Shown here one piece after another: positions 6,710-6,802 of a stretch of DNA of 6,802 nucleotides. Every line of letters starts with the position of its first letter. Positions within the stretch are counted from its first letter, which is position 1. The notes beneath the pieces are model-generated. The model worked only from the letters and a program-made list of their open reading frames with translations, was not told the DNA's origin and did no database searches. This stretch comes from an uncultured Sinobacteraceae bacterium. GTDB taxonomy: Bacteria; Pseudomonadota; Gammaproteobacteria; Steroidobacterales; Steroidobacteraceae. The stretch is from assembly GCA_937902995.1 (NCBI GenBank), contig CALEKY010000130.1, positions 1 to 6,802 on the forward strand, written 5' to 3'. The position numbers and the translations under genes are program-made.

Positions 6710-6802
6710 CGAGGGTCATCGCTCGTGGGCAGAAGCATTCGCCGGCGCGGATTTCGAGAGGGCACGCGAAGATTGGGTCCGAGCTGCTCGCAGACTATTG
6801 AG

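Noticed and set aside
6660..6719. A 20-residue N-terminal extension of the ThDP enzyme from the ATG at 6719
   Set aside because: Weak ribosome binding site, no family resemblance in the extra residues, and the segment contains a perfect 9-bp hairpin, which suits a leader better than coding sequence.
1..6802. CRISPR arrays, transposon ends, tRNA or rRNA genes
   Set aside because: No regularly spaced long repeats, no transposase or integrase motifs and no tRNA- or rRNA-like sequence were seen by eye on either strand.

Overview
The window is GC-rich chromosomal DNA that looks bacterial, most likely from a high-GC proteobacterium. The lineage is inferred from the flavin/Fe-S fusion enzyme, the Shine-Dalgarno starts and the base composition; no marker gene fixes it. 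All four genes I can support lie on the minus strand. I see no tRNA, rRNA, CRISPR array, insertion sequence, integrase or other sign of a mobile element.

Reading in the direction of transcription (right to left), a tight three-gene cluster fills about 6660 down to 879. First is a thiamin-diphosphate (ThDP) enzyme of the pyruvate oxidase/acetolactate synthase superfamily (4896-6659). Next is an enolase-superfamily protein of the mandelate racemase group (3788-4942). Last is a 970-residue FAD-linked oxidase fused to a GlpC-like Fe-S module (879-3791), of the D-lactate/D-2-hydroxyglutarate dehydrogenase type. The first two genes overlap by 47 bp and the second and third by 4 bp (GTGA), so they are almost certainly one operon with translational coupling.

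A 267-bp gap with several inverted and direct repeats but no recognisable gene separates the operon from a GNAT-family acetyltransferase gene (111-611), which has its own strong ribosome binding site. The first 110 bases hold only short repeats and a small hairpin. The right-hand 143 bases hold the operon's leader, including a 9-bp GC-rich hairpin followed by four T on the plus strand.

The three operon enzymes form a chemically coherent set. An enolase-superfamily racemase or dehydratase could produce an acid of the right configuration, a D-2-hydroxyacid dehydrogenase could oxidise a hydroxyacid to a 2-oxoacid and pass electrons to the respiratory chain, and a ThDP enzyme could cleave a 2-oxoacid. 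This parallels the logic of the Pseudomonas mandelate pathway (racemase MdlA, dehydrogenase MdlB, ThDP decarboxylase MdlC), with an unrelated dehydrogenase in the middle step. A sugar-acid route via dehydration is an equally open alternative. The substrate cannot be named from sequence alone.
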